Assembly (NCBI GenBank): GCA_036873755.1
Contig: JAVTVY010018839.1
Span: 1 to 64,000, forward strand
Direction: 5' to 3'
Length of the DNA: 64,000 bases
Origin: Hanleya hanleyi
Taxonomy: Eukaryota > Mollusca > Polyplacophora > Lepidopleurida > Hanleyidae
Of this stretch, positions 9,450 through 19,235 are shown piece by piece. Each line of letters starts with the position of its first letter. The first letter of the stretch is position 1. Both the position numbers and the translations under genes were made by a program. The notes under the pieces were generated by a model that saw only the letters and a program-made list of their open reading frames with translations, did no database searches and was not told where the DNA came from.

Positions 9450-9770
9450 ATGGACAAACAGCAGATGCCTCTGAACACAGCGGCCCCCAAAACGCGCAAA
9501 GCACAAGTGGGTTTTGTGGTGATATTGCTAACCCTGCTGAGTGTGTTATACGGAGGTGTGTTTTACGACGTAGCCTATCTCAGCACTCTACTTAACCAAC
9601 CTAGAACTTCCGCTGTGAGTGGCAGTCAAACCAGTCTACAGATAGCACCAGTCAACTCCGTGATCGAAACGAGCCCAGTCATCACCACCACACCACGTGT
9701 ACAATTACAAGCGTCTAGTCCGTCATTCATAATCCAGCCGTCGTCCATTAGAGAATATCCGCGTCCATAA
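9450..9770 (+). CDS. Membrane protein ORF, 3' end replaced by a Penelope-type insertion
   Basis: From the ATG at 9450 the product has a short polar N-terminus, a hydrophobic membrane segment at about residues 25-45 (VGFVVILLTLLSVLYGGVFY), and a Ser/Thr-rich outer region. From about 9704 the codons come from the Penelope-type repeat, so the natural C-terminus is lost and the last 22 or so residues are borrowed. Function unknown. Confidence 0.4.
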   Translation: MDKQQMPLNTAAPKTRKAQVGFVVILLTLLSVLYGGVFYDVAYLSTLLNQPRTSAVSGSQTSLQIAPVNSVIETSPVITTTPRVQLQASSPSFIIQPSSIREYPRP

Positions 9771-9973
9771 TCCAAAGACCTATTCCATATTCCATATAAC
9801 AGTATTAGCACCAAATTCAAAAAGACAATCATAGTATACATAAACATAGGCTTGTTTCCTGCAAGAGAGAAGCGGTCAACAGTTTTCAATGATGCCGGCA
9901 AGACATCATGATGTTCCAAAAATATCAAATCCGTATCGCTGATCAGTATTCTTAATCCATAATATTCGTTATA
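9704..9973 (-). mobile_element. 5'-truncated Penelope-type copy (3' end only)
   Basis: It starts with TTACAAGCGTCTAGTCCGTC, the reverse complement of the family 3' end, and matches the copies at 30251, 33435 and 45824 almost base for base. It is about 270 bp, all 3' noncoding. Its other side abuts the LINE at about 9974. Confidence 0.7.
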
Positions 9974-11130
9974 GAGTCTATGATACTATTTGGAAATACG
10001 AGATTCTAAAAGATCTTCATAATAAGGGATTAAAGGGCCGTTTACCCGTTTTCATATTCAACTTTTTTAATGATAGACAATTCCAATTTCGGTTGGGTAC
10101 AACCATGTCTGATCATTTCGACCAAGATCAAGGTGTCCCACAGGGCAGTATTTTGTCTACTACTCTGTTTAGTATCAAGATCAAAAGCTTAGCTGCAGTT
10201 TTGAATAAATCAATTGATGGTTCACTCTTTCTAGACGATTTCAACATATCGTGTAGTGGAAAAAGTAATCACAATATTGAGACATTACAAATTCGTCTAA
10301 ACAGAATTCAGAAATGGTGTCTAGAAAATGACTTCAAATTCTCCAGAGCTAAGACAAATTGTATACACTTTTGCAGAAAATACTTCCAGCACAAAGATCC
10401 AGTACTCACATTAGATGGAACTGAAATCAAAGTAGTGAAAGAGGTGTAATTCTTAGGAATATTGTTTGACCACCGACTAATGTTCAAGTCGCATATAAAT
10501 TGCTTGAAAGTCAAGTGCACAAAAGCGCTTGATTTGTTGGAGGTAGTTGCCAGCTATAAGTGGGGAGATCAGCAAACGCTCCTCCATTTATATCGATCAC
10601 TTGTTCGTTACAAACTTGATTATGGTTCTGTTGTTTACAACGGTGCAAGCAAGTCAAACTTGGCAAAGCTAGATCCTATTCTCCATCAAGGTCTAAGACT
10701 TTGCTTCGGAGCGTTCAGAACATCCCTTAAGGGAAGCTTGTATGTCGAAGCAGATGAAATTCCTTTAGAACTTCGAAGAATTAAACTATTACTGCAATAT
10801 ATCACAAAGTTGCGTTCAAATCAGTCAAATCCTGCATATAACTGTGTTTTCAAACCTCAGTTCGTTGATTTCTATTTAAAGAAACCCTTTATTATTCCAC
10901 CTCTTGGAATTCGTATGGAACCACACATTGTAGCAGCTGGTATTAAGCTTAATCAAATTTTACCCAACAAGCTCTTGCCAACTCCACCATGGCAGTTAAT
11001 CAAACCAGAAGTAGATATTATATTGACGAAATATAAAAAGGCAGACACGAGCCAGCTCGTGTATACACGTGCATACACAAGAGTTTGGTCTACTAAGAGA
11101 GAAATAAAGATCGCATCAGGCTATTTATAA
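9974..11130 (+). pseudogene. LINE reverse transcriptase, truncated and frameshifted
   Basis: The frame at about 9974-10449 carries fingers/palm motifs GLKGRLPVFIFNF, DQGVPQGSILS and FLDDFNISCSG (the catalytic box, with LDD in place of ADD). A stop at 10447 (EV then TAA, followed by FLGI) breaks the frame, but the same frame continues at 10450-11130. That part contains the downstream thumb/connection region (FDHRLMFKSHI, RSLVRYKLDYGSVVYNGAS). The catalytic YADD equivalent has changed, and the 5' endonuclease is missing. Confidence 0.65.
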
Positions 11131-11423
11131 AGATGGTTCTAAAAATGGTGAAAGAGTAGCATGTGCTATCTTTAGTTCCAAAACTAAAACCTATCGACTA
11201 ACAGGTAAAAGTTCGATATTCACTGCAGAAGCCAAAGCTTTATTGTCGGCTTTAGAAGGTATTGGGTCCACTAGAAGGAAAAAATATGTCATATTCTCAT
11301 ATTCACTGTCATGCCTTCAAGCGATTGAAAGTGGAAATTCAACTCATCCCACCATCTTGAATATTCTGAAACTATATGACTGTGAATTTGATCAACAGAT
11401 TGATATTGTGTTTTGTTGGGTAC
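11131..11423 (+). pseudogene. LINE RNase H, N-terminal part (before the LTR insertion)
   Basis: YKDGSKNGERVACAIFSS (first catalytic Asp), then FTAEAKALLSALEGI with the catalytic Glu, then a stretch equivalent to the usual SDS motif (SYSLSCLQAI; the Asp is lost). It ends at VFCWV, where the LTR element is inserted. Codons resume after the element at 18281 as PSHVDIKGNTEAD. Confidence 0.65.
11420..11423. repeat. Target-site duplication GTAC, left
   Basis: GTAC precedes the LTR element here and is repeated immediately after it at 18277-18280. Confidence 0.9.
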
Positions 11424-12388
11424 TGTTACGTCTAAACGATAATAGAAAAACGCAACAGAAAGATTTGTGAAGTCGAGAATCAATAATCAACTATTTATTT
11501 ACAATACTAAAATCATATACAAATTAAATTAGGTCAATATAGCAAACAAACATCAAATAAAATCTTACTGTTCAATGTTATACCGGTATGTCTCTCAGAG
11601 TCCGTATCAACGTGCTAATCTCTATACAGTCCGTGGTGAAATCGCGTTCCTGTATTTCCACAGTCAATAACGCTCAGCTGTTGTCCAGTTTTCATCAGTT
11701 CAATCACGTAGATAATACACAGCGGTCGAACACAGCCAACAGGAATATATAATCCAGCAGTCAGTTATCTCAGGCAAACGTTAGTCAATAATAATAATGA
11801 TGATGATGCACCCACGTAAGTCTGTTTGAAACCTCCAGTCTGTAATTACGGGCAAAGTAAATCAATCAAAGCCAGTTCTTAAATTCTCTCTCGAGTGAGC
11901 GAACGAGACGGTATTTATATCCTACGGGGAATTCGCGATTATTCTATCAGATCAAGAAACTTCCATCGGTACAACAATGACGTAAGATTTAACCCAGATA
12001 CGATTACAACAACTACGAGAAAGTTCGACATAATTAACCCAGATAAACAAGTGCTTTCTCATTCCAGAAACGTCCATAGTAAACAACTATATGACAGTCT
12101 ATATGTGCAGATGGCGCTCAAGTATAACTAACAGTATCATACGGGATCTGTTGATGAATGTGTAGATGGCGCTGTTTCATACAGATCTTTCGTACAGCGG
12201 CCATTTGCAATATAGAATCTTCGAGAAAACACGAGACGGATGACACATAATTCACTCACGATAAATCGGTCACGATCACGAGAAAATTCCAGATCATAAC
12301 CACAGAACAGAAGGTTAACAAGTCCACCTCAGTGCCACAATTCTAGAACTATCTTCAGTGTCTAACTTTATACTGCAATACCATGACA
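11424..12388 (-). repeat. 3' LTR of the Gmr1-like element
   Basis: 965 bp, TGTTACGTCT to ATACCATGACA in plus orientation, repeated at 17310-18276. Confidence 0.92.
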
Positions 12389-12407
12389 CTCCCCCACTTA
12401 AAAGAAG
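12389..12407 (-). promoter_or_regulatory. Polypurine tract of the Gmr1-like element
   Basis: On the minus strand the bases directly before the 3' LTR read CTTCTTTTAAGTGGGGGAG. This is a purine-rich tract in the position required for plus-strand priming. Confidence 0.7.
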
Positions 12408-12503
12408 AAAGTTTCAAACTTGGAACTTTCTTGACAATTCAAAACATTATTACAAAACAAAATCTATATTACAACAGCAAAAATATTGACAAACATATGT
12501 ACA

Positions 12504-14205
12504 TTATATGCGAGACAAACAATCAGCGATCAAATTGTCCTTACCCTTAATATGCTTGATTTCAATGTTGTATTCTTGTAATACCAAACTCCATCTCAAC
12601 AATCTTTGATTTTTGTTTTTCATCTTACTTATGAAAACAAGTGGATTGTGATCACTGAATACAGTAATTGGCAACGATGAAGAAGTAACATAAACATCAA
12701 AATGTTGCAAAGCCAATATCATTGCCAAACATTCTTTCTCAATTGTAGAATAATTTCTCTGATGTTTGTGAAATTTACGTGAAAAATAACATATTGGGTG
12801 ATCTACACCATCTATACCTTCTTGTAACAAAACGGCACCAGCAGCGACATCACTAGCATCTACAGCCAGTTTAAAAGTTGAACCAAAATCTGGTGCTGAA
12901 AGAACTGGCCAAACATTCATCGGTCCAAACAAAAGTTACCCTCTTTCTTAAGAGCCGAGTTAAAGGTTCAGTAATATCTGAAAATTTTTGACAAAATTTC
13001 CTGTAGTAACCCGCCATACCCAAGAAACGCATCAGTTGTCTCTTACATGTTGGTCTAGGAAATAGCGAGATAGCACTGACCTTAGCATCTACAGGCTTTA
13101 CCTGACCCTGACCTACAACATGACCCAAGAATGTCACACGTGCATGTCCAAATTCACTTTTCCCAAGGTTGACTGTCAGCTTGGCGTCACTCAGCCGATT
13201 GAATAGTGCGCGAATTCTCTGTAGATGATCTTCCCATGTATCGCTGTAGACAATGACGTCATCAATGTAAGTCTCACATCCTTCCAAGCCGGAAGTAACA
13301 CGGTTGATGAGATGCTGGAACGTGGCTGGAGAATTTTTCACTCCAAATGGCATAACTTTGTACTGGAACAGACCCTCCGGAGTGACGAATGCTGATATCT
13401 CCTTCGCACGATCTGTCAGTGGAACTTGCCAAAATCCTTTCAGAAGATCAAACTTTGACACGAACTTGGCACTTCCCACTTTATCAATGCAATCGTCAAT
13501 GCGTGGAATAGAGAATGTGTCTGTTTTGGTCAATGTGTTCACCTTTCTGTAGTCAGTACACACCCTGTAACTGCCATCTGGCTTTGGAACGAGGATACAA
13601 GGTGAACTCCAGTTACTATTACTTGGTTCAATGAAGTCATTGTCCAATAAATACTGAATCTCTTTTTTCAGGTAATTTTGTTTAAAGGGATTCAAACGAT
13701 ATGGGTGCTGCTTCACTGGATTAGAATCTCCGACATCGACGTCATGTGAAATTGTATCAGTCCGAGTAGGAATGTCGGGAAACAAATGTTCATATTGACT
13801 GAGCAGAGATCGAAGTTCTTCTTGACGCGCTGGCTCGAGATGACACAGCTTGGAATCCAAATTAAGTAGAATGTCAGAGTTCTGTAATTTCGCCGCTGTA
13901 ATGGGCTCTTCACAGGTATCATTAGTATCAGGGTCAGAACAAACTATACTTACAGGATGGACAGTACTGTTAGTGCTATCTCTGTCAATGTATAACTTTA
14001 ACATATTTACATGGCATAACTGTTTGCTTTTACGCCTGTCAGGAGTCTGAACTACATAATTAAGGTCACTTAGTTTCTTTTCAATGACATAAGGACCATA
14101 ATATCTAGCCTTAAGTGGATTACCAGGATTAGGCAGAAAAGCCAGAACCTTCTCACCAGGTTTGAAACTTCGTTTAAAGACATGTTTATCATAGGTTATT
14201 TCCAT
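12504..14205 (-). pseudogene. Gmr1-like pol: integrase C-terminus, RT and RNase H
   Basis: The frame at 14205-12871 starts with the integrase C-terminal GPY/F region (ARYYGPYVI). After a short linker comes the RT: SNWSSPCILVPKPDGSYR, VNTLT, FDLLKGFWQVPL (motif A), MPFGVKNSPATFQ (motif B) and ETYIDDVIVYSD (catalytic YIDD). The RNase H (FKLAVDASDVAAGAV, TIEKECLA, FSDHNPL) lies in a second frame at 12932-12504, ending LIADCLSRI. The two frames overlap by 62 bp, so the domain junction (about 12,900) needs a one-base shift and the copy is broken there. All catalytic residues I can check are present. Confidence 0.85.
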
Positions 14206-15348
14206 ACCTTTTTGAGCTGATCTTAAATTTCACATGGCCAAATCACGTGCTTTGGTCAACCTGGTGCGAAAGTCCAACACATATTGTAAGAGACTACATG
14301 AGTCAAGATCACTGTCTAGGAACTTTTCCTTCAGCAGTTTAAGTGGTCCTCTAACTGTATGACCAAAGACTAATTCAAATGGACTGAAGCCTAAAGACTC
14401 TTGAACAGACTCTATAACAGCAAACAATAACAAATGTATGCCTTCATCCCAGTCTTTTTCAGTGTCAAAACAATAAGTCCTAATCATGTTCTTTAATGTT
14501 TGGTGGAATCTTTCTAATGCGCCTTGGCTTTCTGGGTGGTATGCAGATGATTTGTACTGCTTTATTCCCAATTCATGCATGACTTGTTGAAAGATTCCTG
14601 ACATGAAATTAGATCCCTGATCGGACTGAACAGACTGGGGTAGGCCGACAAGTGTGAAAAACTTAACTAAGGCCTTAACAATAGTTTTTGCCTTAATATT
14701 CCGTAAAGGAATGGCCTCAGGGAACCTGGTTGAAGCACACATGATTGTTAACATGTATTGGTTGCCTGACTTTGTTTTTGGTAATGGACCAACACAATCT
14801 ATAATCACCCTACCAAAGGCTTCCCCAAATGCAGGGGTTGGTTGTAGAGGGTCCTTTGGTATGGTTTGGTTTGGTTTTCCTACCTTTTTTGTTTGCTATG
14901 ACCTACAAAATTCCGCAACATCTTTCTTTAAATTTGGCCAATAGAAATGATTTAGAATTTTGTAGTATGTTTTGTTAACACCTAAATGGCCTGAAAGAGG
15001 TGTTTCATGGGATAGTCTGAGGATATCTAAACGATATGACTTCGGTACCACAATCTGATACTTAACTGCCCACTCATCATCAGGTGACACATCTGGCGGT
15101 CGCCATTTGCGCATAAGAACACCATTCTTACAAAAGTAACACACAGGCTCCTGAGTTACATCACACTCATCTACTGCCTTGTCAAATAACTTGGAAATGT
15201 CCTTGTCACTATGCTGTTCATTAACCAGCTGTGATTTTGAAATTTTGTCATTAGAACATTCCAATTTGCTATCCAAATGTGGCTTATCAGCCTCATCATT
15301 TAACACACACAAAGGTGTCGGCCAAACAAACGTCATCGTTGACGTCAT
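14206..15348 (-). pseudogene. Gmr1-like integrase (zinc domain and DDE core), interrupted
   Basis: The upstream part (15348-14896) ends in the HHCC zinc-binding module: SHETPLSGHLGVNKTYYK and FYWPNLKKDV, then FCRS and a stop. The second Cys pair is missing, apparently by a small deletion that left QTKK directly after the stop. The core (14808-14230) has the DDE triad in IIDCVGPLP, QSDQGSNFMS and SSAYHPESQGALERFHQTLK. The C-terminal GPY/F part continues in the next frame. It would insert the element cDNA. Its position before RT defines the element class. Confidence 0.85.
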
Positions 15349-16075
15349 CTTTAAGAGACTTTTCAGACTCTTCAGCCAATTTACTCATGGCTCTAGTAAC
15401 TGCACAAGCAGGATACAAACTTTGAATTTCGTCTTCAACTGGACCATGAATCTGATCCAAACAAGGCTTGTCAGTTACAATCGGGTTAACCCCGACCTTA
15501 TCTCCCGCAAGATCATTGCCAAGAAGTAATTGAACACCCTCAAACGGTAAACTACCTTTAATACCCACCGTAACAGGTCCAGAAATCAAGTCGGAAGACA
15601 GATGAATGTTATGGAGCGGAACGGGTGTATAATTTACAGAATCTACCCCTTTAATCAGGACATTACTGCCTGCAGATGAAGAATCAGAAAACGGCAAAAT
15701 ATCTGCCAACAAAAGAGACTGGGACGCGCCCGTATCTCGCAAAATCTTCACAGGAGTAGCATTAGAAAAATCACTTGAAAGTGACACAAAACCATTGTGG
15801 ATAAATGGTTCAAAAATCTCCATAACAGGATTTGAAAAACTGTCAACCTTATCCTTGATAGAACTAATAGGAACAGTGTCCTTCGCCATCTTAACGTCAT
15901 ATACATGAACGTCACTAACCTGCTTGGGTAAAGATCTTGAAGTGAGGAAACCACTAGGCTTTTGAAAGGCTTGATCTTGTTGTCTTCTTTTCGATTTAAA
16001 ACAATGCGCCATCAAATGGCCGTCCTTTTTACAGTAGCTGCAAACGGAAGACTTATTTTGAGTGTTAAAAGTGGG
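15296..16075 (-). CDS. Gmr1-like Cys-His zinc knuckle and aspartic protease
   Basis: The frame contains a CCHC knuckle, CSYCKKDGHLMAHC (near 16050-16010). About 80 residues later comes the retropepsin active site ILRDTGASQSLL, then a second conserved block (LPFEGVQLLLGNDL) and GD. The knuckle is nucleocapsid and belongs functionally to gag, but it is out of frame with the gag ORF. Either a one-base frameshift near 16090 broke the gene, or programmed frameshifting joins gag to pol here. Protease would cleave the Gag-Pol polyprotein. Confidence 0.75.
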   Translation of the reverse strand, partial: PTFNTQNKSSVCSYCKKDGHLMAHCFKSKRRQQDQAFQKPSGFLTSRSLPKQVSDVHVYDVKMAKDTVPISSIKDKVDSFSNPVMEIFEPFIHNGFVSLSSDFSNATPVKILRDTGASQSLLLADILPFSDSSSAGSNVLIKGVDSVNYTPVPLHNIHLSSDLISGPVTVGIKGSLPFEGVQLLLGNDLAGDKVGVNPIVTDKPCLDQIHGPVEDEIQSLYPACAVTRAMSKLAEESEKSLKDDVNDDVCLADTFVCVK

Positions 16076-17241
16076 TGACTGAGACTTTGTGTTTGACCTT
16101 GACTTTTGTAACTGGGGTTAAAAGTTTTAGGCCTTGAAAAAGAACTGGATTTGTTACCTGAGATGTTAGACTGGAATGAACTTGGCTTAACAGCATTGGC
16201 AAATGATAATTTGTGTGTCAGAGCGTATTCATCAGCAAATCGGGCTGCTTCGTCTAAAGTGTTGGCATTCTTTTCATCAAGAAATGTTCTAATATCACCA
16301 TGGATACACCTTTTAAATTCCTCTACTAGCATAAGCTGTCTGAGGTTTTCAAAGTTGTTGTCAATTTTAACCGAAGCACACCACCTATCAAATAACTGTT
16401 CTTTTGAACGAGCAAATTCTACATGAGTCTGAGAGTTTTCTTTTTCACAACTACGAAACTTTTGTCTATAGGCTTCAGGAACTAATTCATAGCCTTTGAG
16501 GATTAAATCCTTCACCATATCATAATTTGATGCTTGCTCTACCGTCAATTGAGTGTAAATGTCCCTTGCCTTTCCGATCAAAACACTTTGAAGAAGTAAA
16601 CTCCAATTTTCTTTCGGCCAGTTTAAGTTTTCAGCAATTTTCTCAAAATGCAGAAAATATTTATCAACTTCTTTTTCCTGAAATGGTGGGACGAGACGTA
16701 TTTGACGAGCTGCATCAAATTTTGATTGTGATTGTACGGGTGCATCTGCAGGAGGATCTGTTCGCGACTGTAATTCCAAATGTTTCATTTCTAACTGAAA
16801 CTGTCTATCTTTCTCTTCTCTCTCTAACTGAAACTGTCTTTCTTTCTCTTCTCTTTCTCTCTCTAACTGAAACTGTCTTTCTTTCTCTTCTCTTTCTCGC
16901 TCTAACTGAAACTGTCTTTCTTCCTTTTCTCTTTTTAATTCTAATTTCTTTAATTCCAGCTGATTTTGCAATTCTAATTTCTTTATTTCCAAATAATCAG
17001 CTGTTTCCTCAGTTAAATCAAAATCAAAGTTGTTTGCTAACAAAATGTTTAATAATGAGTTTCTTAATTTCTTGCTTTCTCCAAGATGTTTTAACTTTAA
17101 TTTGTAGGAATTTACACAGCGCGAACAAATCCTCTTTGCGTAGTTCGTCAAATTCCTCCTGACCAGGCTTTGAAGCAAATTGAGCTGGGTCAAATGACAT
17201 ACTGATAATATACTACTCCTCGACTTCACAAATTCAGACAA
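16012..17241 (-). CDS. Gmr1-like Gag with Glu/Arg-rich coiled coil
   Basis: It encodes 409 residues. Residues about 85-160 are a highly charged coiled coil made of short repeats of the type EREEKERQFQL (at least four). These are followed by a capsid-like region with VDKYFLHFEKIAENLNWPKE, WSLLLQSVLIGKA and LVEEFKRCIHGDIRTFL, typical of Gypsy Gag. The frame ends just after a shift that puts the CCHC knuckle in the neighbouring frame. Gag would form the particle that packages element RNA. Confidence 0.8.
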   Translation of the reverse strand: MSEFVKSRSSILSVCHLTQLNLLQSLVRRNLTNYAKRICSRCVNSYKLKLKHLGESKKLRNSLLNILLANNFDFDLTEETADYLEIKKLELQNQLELKKLELKREKEERQFQLEREREEKERQFQLEREREEKERQFQLEREEKDRQFQLEMKHLELQSRTDPPADAPVQSQSKFDAARQIRLVPPFQEKEVDKYFLHFEKIAENLNWPKENWSLLLQSVLIGKARDIYTQLTVEQASNYDMVKDLILKGYELVPEAYRQKFRSCEKENSQTHVEFARSKEQLFDRWCASVKIDNNFENLRQLMLVEEFKRCIHGDIRTFLDEKNANTLDEAARFADEYALTHKLSFANAVKPSSFQSNISGNKSSSFSRPKTFNPSYKSQGQTQSLSHPLLTLKISLPFAATVKRTAI

Positions 17242-17285
17242 TGTATCAATTTAGAACTATGTTGCAAAGCTGGAATGTAAACAAA

Positions 17286-17304
17286 GCTCCCGGACAGGCC
17301 CCCA
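17286..17304 (-). promoter_or_regulatory. Primer-binding site of the Gmr1-like element
   Basis: On the minus strand, five bases inside the 5' LTR, the sequence reads TGGGGGCCTGTCCGGGAGC. The TGG start and overall match resemble the proline-tRNA primer sites used by many retroelements, with a two-base difference in the middle. The primer identity is therefore tentative. Confidence 0.65.
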
Positions 17305-17309
17305 ATTTC

Positions 17310-18276
17310 TGTTACGTCTAAACGATAATAGAAAAACGCAACAGAAAGATTTGTGAAGTCGAGAATCAATAATCAACTATTTATTTACAATACTAAAATC
17401 ATATACAAATTAAATTAGGTCAATATAGCAAACAAACATCAAATAAAATCTTACTGTTCAATGTTATACCGGTATGTCTCTCAGAGTTCGTATCAACGTG
17501 CTAATCTCTATACAGTTCGTGGTGAAATCGCGTTCCTGTATTTCCACAGTCAATAACGCTCAGCTGTTGTCCAGTTTTCGTCCGTTCAATCACGTAGATA
17601 ATACACAGCGGTCGAACACAGCCAACAGGAATATATAATCCAGCAGTCAGTTATCTCAGGCAAACGTTAGTCAATAATAATAATGATGATGATGCACCCA
17701 CGTAAGTCTGTTTGAACCCTCCAGTCAGTAATTACGGGCAAAGTAAATCAATCAAAGCCAGTTCTTAAATTCTCTCTCGAGTGAGCGAACGAGACGGTAT
17801 TTTTATATCCTACGGGGAATTCGCGATTATTCTATCACATCAAGAAACTTCCATCGGTACAACAATGACGTAAGATTTAACCCAGATACGATTACAACAA
17901 CTACGAGAAAGTTCGACATAATTAACCCAGATAAACAAGCGCTTTCTCATTCCAGAAACGTCCATAGTAAACAACTATATGACAGTCTATATGTGCAGAT
18001 GGCGCTCAAGTATAACTAACAGTATCATACGGGGTCTGTTGATGAATGTGTAGATGGCGCTGTTTCATACAGATCTTTCGTACAGCGGCCATTTGCAATA
18101 TAGAATCTTCGAGAAAACACGAGACGGATGACACATAATTCACTCACGATAAATCGGTCACGATCACGAGAAAATTCCAGATCATAACCACAGAGCAGAA
18201 GGTTAACAAGTCCACCTCAGTGCCACAATTCTAGAACTATCTTCAGTGTCTAACTTTATACTGCAATACCATGACA
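17310..18276 (-). repeat. 5' LTR of the Gmr1-like element
   Basis: 967 bp. It matches 11424-12388 except for about 10 substitutions and one 2-bp indel counted by eye. Confidence 0.92.
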
Positions 18277-18649
18277 GTACCTAGTCACGTTGACATCAAA
18301 GGTAATACTGAAGCTGATATAATGGCTAAGGCAGCCCTAGATGATGAGGTTGATCCTGTTGGATTCCCATACAGCGATTTCAGATCATCTATCTGTGCTT
18401 ATGTGAGAAAGGTGTTTCAGTCTTTGTGGGGTGCTATGGATAATAACAAACTTCACGAAATCAAGAAAAAAAATGAAGGCTGTACTCATCTGAACAGCCA
18501 GAAACGTTTCGATTTAAGCCATGATTAGACGATGTAGAATCAGCCATACACGATTAACTCAAGAGCATTTGCTGAAAAAAGAACCAGTCCCAAGGTGTAT
18601 TCCACGTCACGAAGATCTCACGGTGAAACATTCTTATCGATTATAGATT
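18277..18649 (+). pseudogene. LINE RNase H C-terminal part and C-terminal region
   Basis: It begins with the second GTAC and continues exactly in the codon phase broken at 11423: PSHVDIKGNTEADIMAKAA, with the catalytic Asp in the last motif. After a stop near 18528, a shifted frame reads MIRRCRISHTRLTQEHLL, typical of the C-terminal region of such LINEs. It stops at the MITE. A few more codons (TLEDLFSRLKED, LREIGLLYKF) resume at 19255-19345. Confidence 0.65.
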
Positions 18650-19235
18650 TTAACCCTATCTGGCCTGGGCGATTTGGGGTGTATCGCAGCCTGGGGGGGG
18701 CGGAAAGTGCCCCCCTATATATTTTCTCTACCACTAAGGCTAGAGCGCTGAAACTTACCACACAGTATCTTTGGTTCAAGCTCTACCGAAATGTAAAAAA
18801 ATCCAAGATGGCCGCCATGATGACGTCACAGTGACGTCATCTTCTCGGAAGCCATTTTTCGGCCTTTTTGGGGTCGATTTTTCGAAATTTTCATTTTTCC
18901 GATTTTTCTCTCGAAAAAAATCTAATAAAATACAGAATAATTAGTTTTGCATAAATGAAATACTTTCAAGGCCTTTTAGGCAGGGAAAATGTGAAAAAAT
19001 GGAGCGAAAAGATTGAAAAACACGACTTTCGCGGATACCACATGGGCGCCATTTTGAATTCACCCATGATCCTCTGCTCGGGAGTATATGAAAATAGGCT
19101 CAAAATGACCCCAATAAGATAAGCTTAAAAGTCACCAAGTTTCAGCCTCCTCGGTTTTGTCGTTTCGGAGCAGCAGAGAAAAGTTCACTAGGGGGGCACT
19201 TTCCGCCTCCCCCCCCCCAGGCCAGGTAGTGTTAA
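18650..19235. mobile_element. TTAA-flanked MITE (piggyBac-like)
   Basis: TTAA at 18650-18653 and 19232-19235 flank a roughly 578 bp noncoding element. The left end reads TTAACCCTATCTGGCCTGGG and the right end, reverse-complemented, TTAACACTACCTGGCCTGGG. Just inside, CGGAAAGTGCCCCCCTA is repeated in inverted orientation at the other end next to a C-run. The TTAA duplication and CCCT-like termini fit piggyBac-type non-autonomous elements. It sits in the LINE 3' region. Confidence 0.8.

Larger units (their letters stand above)
6096..9703. mobile_element. Decayed integrase-encoding cassette, Polinton/adintovirus-like
   Basis: This is a compact cluster of small genes without introns: a minus-strand C2H2 zinc-finger gene and a plus-strand series ending in a retroviral-type integrase with a chromodomain-like tail. 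Two TATA boxes in opposite directions drive the two sides. Integrases of this type (similar to the transposon-derived protein F54H12.3) occur in Polinton/Maverick elements and adintoviruses. No polymerase, packaging ATPase or capsid gene is present, so this is a fragment or a related non-polymerase element. Several genes are frameshifted. The right end is cut by a Penelope-type insertion at about 9704. The left end is undefined. Confidence 0.5.
11424..18276 (-). mobile_element. Complete Gmr1-like Gypsy LTR retrotransposon (IN before RT)
   Basis: It is 6853 bp, bounded by long direct repeats of 965 and 967 bp that begin TG and end CA, and flanked by the 4-bp duplication GTAC. The coding strand is minus. 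The order is gag (17241-16012), protease (16015-15296), integrase (15348 to about 14000), RT (about 13800-12871) and RNase H (12932-12504). In ordinary Ty3/Gypsy elements integrase is last. Integrase before RT within a Gypsy-type pol is the Gmr1 arrangement described from deuterostomes. By eye the two LTRs differ at about 10 positions plus one 2-bp indel, roughly 1%. This is a fairly recent insertion that has since gained a few frame breaks. Confidence 0.9.

Noticed and set aside
6096..9703. A complete Polinton or adintovirus
   Set aside because: No DNA polymerase B, packaging ATPase, protease or capsid gene could be found. Only an integrase-type cassette with unassigned ORFs is present.
16151..17162. 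Plus-strand open frames opposite the Gag gene
   Set aside because: Shadows of the charged coiled-coil repeat on the minus strand; the minus frame has the Gag features.
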